64,000 nucleotides of DNA from CAVXFB01 sp963760935 (GTDB taxonomy: Bacteria; Planctomycetota; Planctomycetia; Pirellulales; Thermoguttaceae), in contig CAVXFB010000008.1 of NCBI GenBank assembly GCA_963760935.1, forward strand, positions 1 to 64,000. Reading direction: 5' to 3'. Positions 61,748 through 64,000 of the stretch are shown here, in pieces. Positions within the stretch are counted from its first letter, which is position 1, and every line of letters begins with the position of its first letter. The notes under the pieces were generated by a model, which saw nothing but the letters and a program-made list of their open reading frames with translations, was not told the origin of the DNA and searched no databases. The position numbers were made by a program, and so were the translations under genes.

Positions 61748-62875
61748 ATGAGGACGTTCGTACGACATGCGGTGGCGCTGCTGGCGATCACTGCAATGTA
61801 CCAAGCAAGGATTGCGACGGCAGAAGATCTGCAATGGATCTCCGAAGGCAGCCCATCGGCTACCTTCACAGGCAACGAGAAAGTGGCGCCAGCCAAAGAC
61901 ACTACAGCAGCCACTTGCGGTTACGCCTGCGGCCAGGCATGTGGCGACCCGGCCTTCGGCGGATGTATCGACGCTGGCTGTGATGAATGCCCGAGAGCCG
62001 GCATCGTCGCCTTTGGCGGGTTCGATACGTTCAAGGGCGTCAGCGATGCCTTCCTGAACAGCAATTTCGGTGTTGTTGGTGGCGTCAACTCGGCTATGCC
62101 CTTGATGGACTCGGGCATTAGCTGGCAGTTGGGCATGAGCTACGGCATCTACGATGTCGACGGCCGTGTGGCCATCGAGAATCCTGCCGAGACGCAGCAG
62201 CAAGCGTTCGTTACCACGGGCTTCTTCCACAAGGCCCATGGCGACCAGCGGCTGAGCTTTGGCATCGTCTACGACTGGATGTTGAATACCAATTGGGGAA
62301 TTCTCGGCACCGACCCGACCATGGGTCAGTGGCGCGGCCAAATCGAATACGCCTTGAGCGATTGCAATTCGGTTGGCTTCTGGGGATGTGCCCGCGACCT
62401 CGGCGCTCGGACATACGCTCTGAACGGATCCGTGTTGGTTGAGAACCGCGCGATCAGCCAAGGCAGCATTTTCTGGCACCACAAGTTTGCCGCCGGAGCC
62501 GATAGTTGGCTGTTTGTCGGCCTACCCGAGCGCGATCGCCTCAACGGCGACGGCAGCTTGGGCGATTGGACCATCGGCGCCAATGTGCAAGTGCCATTGA
62601 ACGACCGCCTGGCCCTGTATGCCAACGGCAGCTACTTCCGTCCCAGCCAGGCGGCTGGCGTGGAAGCTCAAGTCGAGAACGGTTACGATGTCGGCATGGG
62701 CATCGTGTGGTACTTCGGCCGTCACGCGGTCAGCCACTCGCTCAATGGCGCCTGTGGCCTGCCCTATATGTCGGTGGCCAACAATACCACGTTCCTGGTC
62801 GATCAGCGGGCAACGCTGGCCGATTCGCTCGTGGTACCGGGCCTGTTATCGATACCTGCGGGAACGGGACTGTAA
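61748..62875 (+). CDS. Exported DUF6666-like protein, probable outer membrane barrel
   Basis: A 375-residue protein with signal peptide (MRTFVRHAVALLAITAMYQA, cleavage near ATA-ED). A Cys-rich segment (CGYACGQACGDPAFGGC) follows. The rest shows alternating strands with FGVVGGVNSAMPL, ISWQLGMSYGIYD, LSFGIVYDWML and DVGMGIVWYF, consistent with a beta-barrel. I associate this layout with DUF6666 proteins of Pirellulales, but the assignment is by resemblance. It stands alone and is followed by a strong terminator. Confidence 0.72.
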   Translation: MRTFVRHAVALLAITAMYQARIATAEDLQWISEGSPSATFTGNEKVAPAKDTTAATCGYACGQACGDPAFGGCIDAGCDECPRAGIVAFGGFDTFKGVSDAFLNSNFGVVGGVNSAMPLMDSGISWQLGMSYGIYDVDGRVAIENPAETQQQAFVTTGFFHKAHGDQRLSFGIVYDWMLNTNWGILGTDPTMGQWRGQIEYALSDCNSVGFWGCARDLGARTYALNGSVLVENRAISQGSIFWHHKFAAGADSWLFVGLPERDRLNGDGSLGDWTIGANVQVPLNDRLALYANGSYFRPSQAAGVEAQVENGYDVGMGIVWYFGRHAVSHSLNGACGLPYMSVANNTTFLVDQRATLADSLVVPGLLSIPAGTGL

Positions 62876-62911
62876 AGGGATGATCGGGGCCTTTCCCCTT
62901 GCTATGCAGCC

Positions 62912-62952
62912 AATTGGGGCGGCAGTTCCCGCACTGCCGCCCCAATGCTTTT
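62912..62952 (+). terminator. Strong rho-independent terminator
   Basis: ATTGGGGCGGCAG and CTGCCGCCCCAAT form a 13-pair stem with an eight-base loop, followed by GCTTTT. It lies 37 bp after the stop of the DUF6666-like gene. Confidence 0.85.
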
Positions 62953-63093
62953 CGGTGTGTAGCACATGTCCTGTAACTCGGACGTGCGAATCCTCTACGG
63001 ACCCTGACAGGGGCAACCGTGTCTGTCAGCCGAAGGCAGCGGCGTAGTCGCGATCCCTCCTTCTCCTGTGGCACGGCGCAAGCCGTTATTATT

Positions 63094-63191
63094 GAGTCCT
63101 GCACTGGTAATGGAACGAGGGCTCGTGAAACGAGCCCGGTTTTCCGGGAGAAAACGCCGGAACTGTTCCATAAGCAACCACGGAACCAATA
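63094..63191 (+). repeat. 98-bp structured intergenic repeat, copy 2
   Basis: Same unit as 47185-47282 with about five substitutions. The first hairpin (GGGCTCG/CGAGCCC) is unchanged; one change turns GTTTCCCGG into GTTTTCCGG, and three cluster in the loop-side of the third stem (CCATAAGC). It lies 168 bp upstream of the next gene, in the same orientation as that gene. The rest of the 62953-63359 stretch shows nothing recognisable. Confidence 0.85.
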
Positions 63192-63359
63192 GTCTCGGCT
63201 TCCCCCGTTTATGCCAATTACTGGCGTCTTTTATCGAACCTTGCTATAGTGACAATGCTGGGGTCGGCCCCGCTTGTTTCGGCTGGAACTCGCGTTCCGT
63301 ACTCCGCAACTACGTCCATACACACCCCGCCATTCTCTACCTCGCTCGGAGACAGTGCC

Positions 63360-64000
63360 ATGCAGCTAAATCGCATGCGCAACGGGTCGTATTTCGCGGG
63401 CCTGCTCATGTTGGTCTTTGCTCCCACGCTGGCCTTCGCGGTCGACGTGCCGAAATGGAGCGCGTATGACATCAACGTGACTGCCGGCAGCAGCTACTCA
63501 AACGGCTATGCGTCGGGACCAACCACCTTCAACGCCACGTTTACCGGTCCCGGCGGCGTCACCCAGACGGTTCCCGGGTTTTGGGATGGCGGCAGTAACT
63601 TCAAGATCCGCTTTACGCCCACCATCGAAGGCGCTTGGTCGTACACAACCTCATCGTCCGATTTGACGCTAAACGCTAAGACTGGCAGCATCAATGCCAC
63701 GGCGCCGGTTGCAGGCCAGCACGGTTTTCTCCGGATCGATCCCAACTACACGACCAGTTTTGTATGGGATGACGGCACGCGGTATTTCATGGAGGGGCAA
63801 ACGTATTACGATTGGATGCAGGCCGCCAACGTCAACAACAACTGGAAGACGTCCGTCGACAGCATGGTAAGCTATGGATTCAGCAAGGTTCGCTTCGACG
63901 TCTACGCGTGCAATGTTCCCTCGGAGCACAACGACTATCCCGACGCTCAGCCGTACACCGGCACCTCGACCAGCCCTAACCGCGACAGTCTCAATGTGGC
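63360..64000 (+). CDS. Exported DUF5060 / apiosidase-like glycoside hydrolase (partial, runs off the window)
   Basis: The first 213 residues of a secreted protein. MQLNRMRNGSYFAGLLMLVF begins a signal peptide with cleavage near AFA-VD. Residues 30-125 form a DUF5060-type beta-sandwich (VTQTVPGFWDGGSNFKIRF, GAWSYTTSSSDLTLNAKTGS). From residue 130 the start of a TIM-barrel of the apiosidase/DUF4038 type is visible (FVWDDGTRYFMEGQTYYDW, SYGFSKVRFDVYA). It would act on plant or algal polysaccharide side chains. No stop codon is reached by 64000. Confidence 0.78.
   Translation, partial: MQLNRMRNGSYFAGLLMLVFAPTLAFAVDVPKWSAYDINVTAGSSYSNGYASGPTTFNATFTGPGGVTQTVPGFWDGGSNFKIRFTPTIEGAWSYTTSSSDLTLNAKTGSINATAPVAGQHGFLRIDPNYTTSFVWDDGTRYFMEGQTYYDWMQAANVNNNWKTSVDSMVSYGFSKVRFDVYACNVPSEHNDYPDAQPYTGTSTSPNRDSLNV

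Overview
The window has two parts of different character. From about 24.27 kb to 64 kb it is an ordinary high-GC chromosome segment with mostly intact genes. The gene set points to a planctomycete, probably of the Pirellulales type: a Tat-exported Gfo/Idh/MocA oxidoreductase, a DUF6666-like exported protein, a Gly-rich RRM protein, a Ser/Thr kinase with one C-terminal membrane helix, ECF sigma factors paired with membrane proteins, and large CheB-CheR-PAS and hybrid kinase proteins. The taxonomic call is inference from gene content.

From 1 to about 8.5 kb the composition is lower in GC and the content differs: tRNA-Leu(CAG), two frameshifted sugar-nucleotide epimerase genes, enolase, three small membrane ORFs, a truncated MoxR-type ATPase, short dispersed repeats, and an IS1595-type transposase followed by a DNA methyltransferase with a nuclease-like C-terminus. 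This part resembles Desulfobacterota more than planctomycetes. Whether it belongs to the same chromosome or is a misassembly cannot be settled from the sequence alone.

From about 8.5 to 24.27 kb lies a defence island next to tRNA-Leu(GAG). Read leftward from the tRNA it holds a tyrosine integrase, a small excisionase-like HTH protein, a C-terminal remnant of a second integrase, a three-gene CBASS operon (CD-NTase, E2-like protein, patatin phospholipase CapV), and a divergent BREX type 1 operon (brxA, brxB, brxC, pglX) followed by three genes I cannot identify. No pglZ or brxL is present in the window. Almost every gene longer than about 400 bp in the first 24 kb carries single-base frameshifts, with enolase the clearest exception; only one gene beyond 24.4 kb does. 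This suggests poor consensus quality on the left, or less likely real decay.

The right part contains in order: a degenerate PPM-type phosphatase, a CE15-like esterase, an ISL3 transposase remnant, a rhomboid-like protein, comM, a toxin-antitoxin pair, an ECF sigma factor with its LolA-like membrane partner, a duplicated 5' piece of comM, STAS, BON, GlcG/HbpS-like and RRM proteins, an NRDE protein, oligoendopeptidase F, a zinc alcohol dehydrogenase, a CheB/CheR fusion with a hybrid kinase, ilvD, a HAD phosphatase, a second hybrid kinase, xylA, an ECF sigma factor with a VWA protein, an SDR, a Gfo/Idh/MocA oxidoreductase, a Ser/Thr kinase, a DUF6666-like protein, and the start of a DUF5060/apiosidase-like protein. 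Two 98-bp copies of a structured intergenic repeat are also present.
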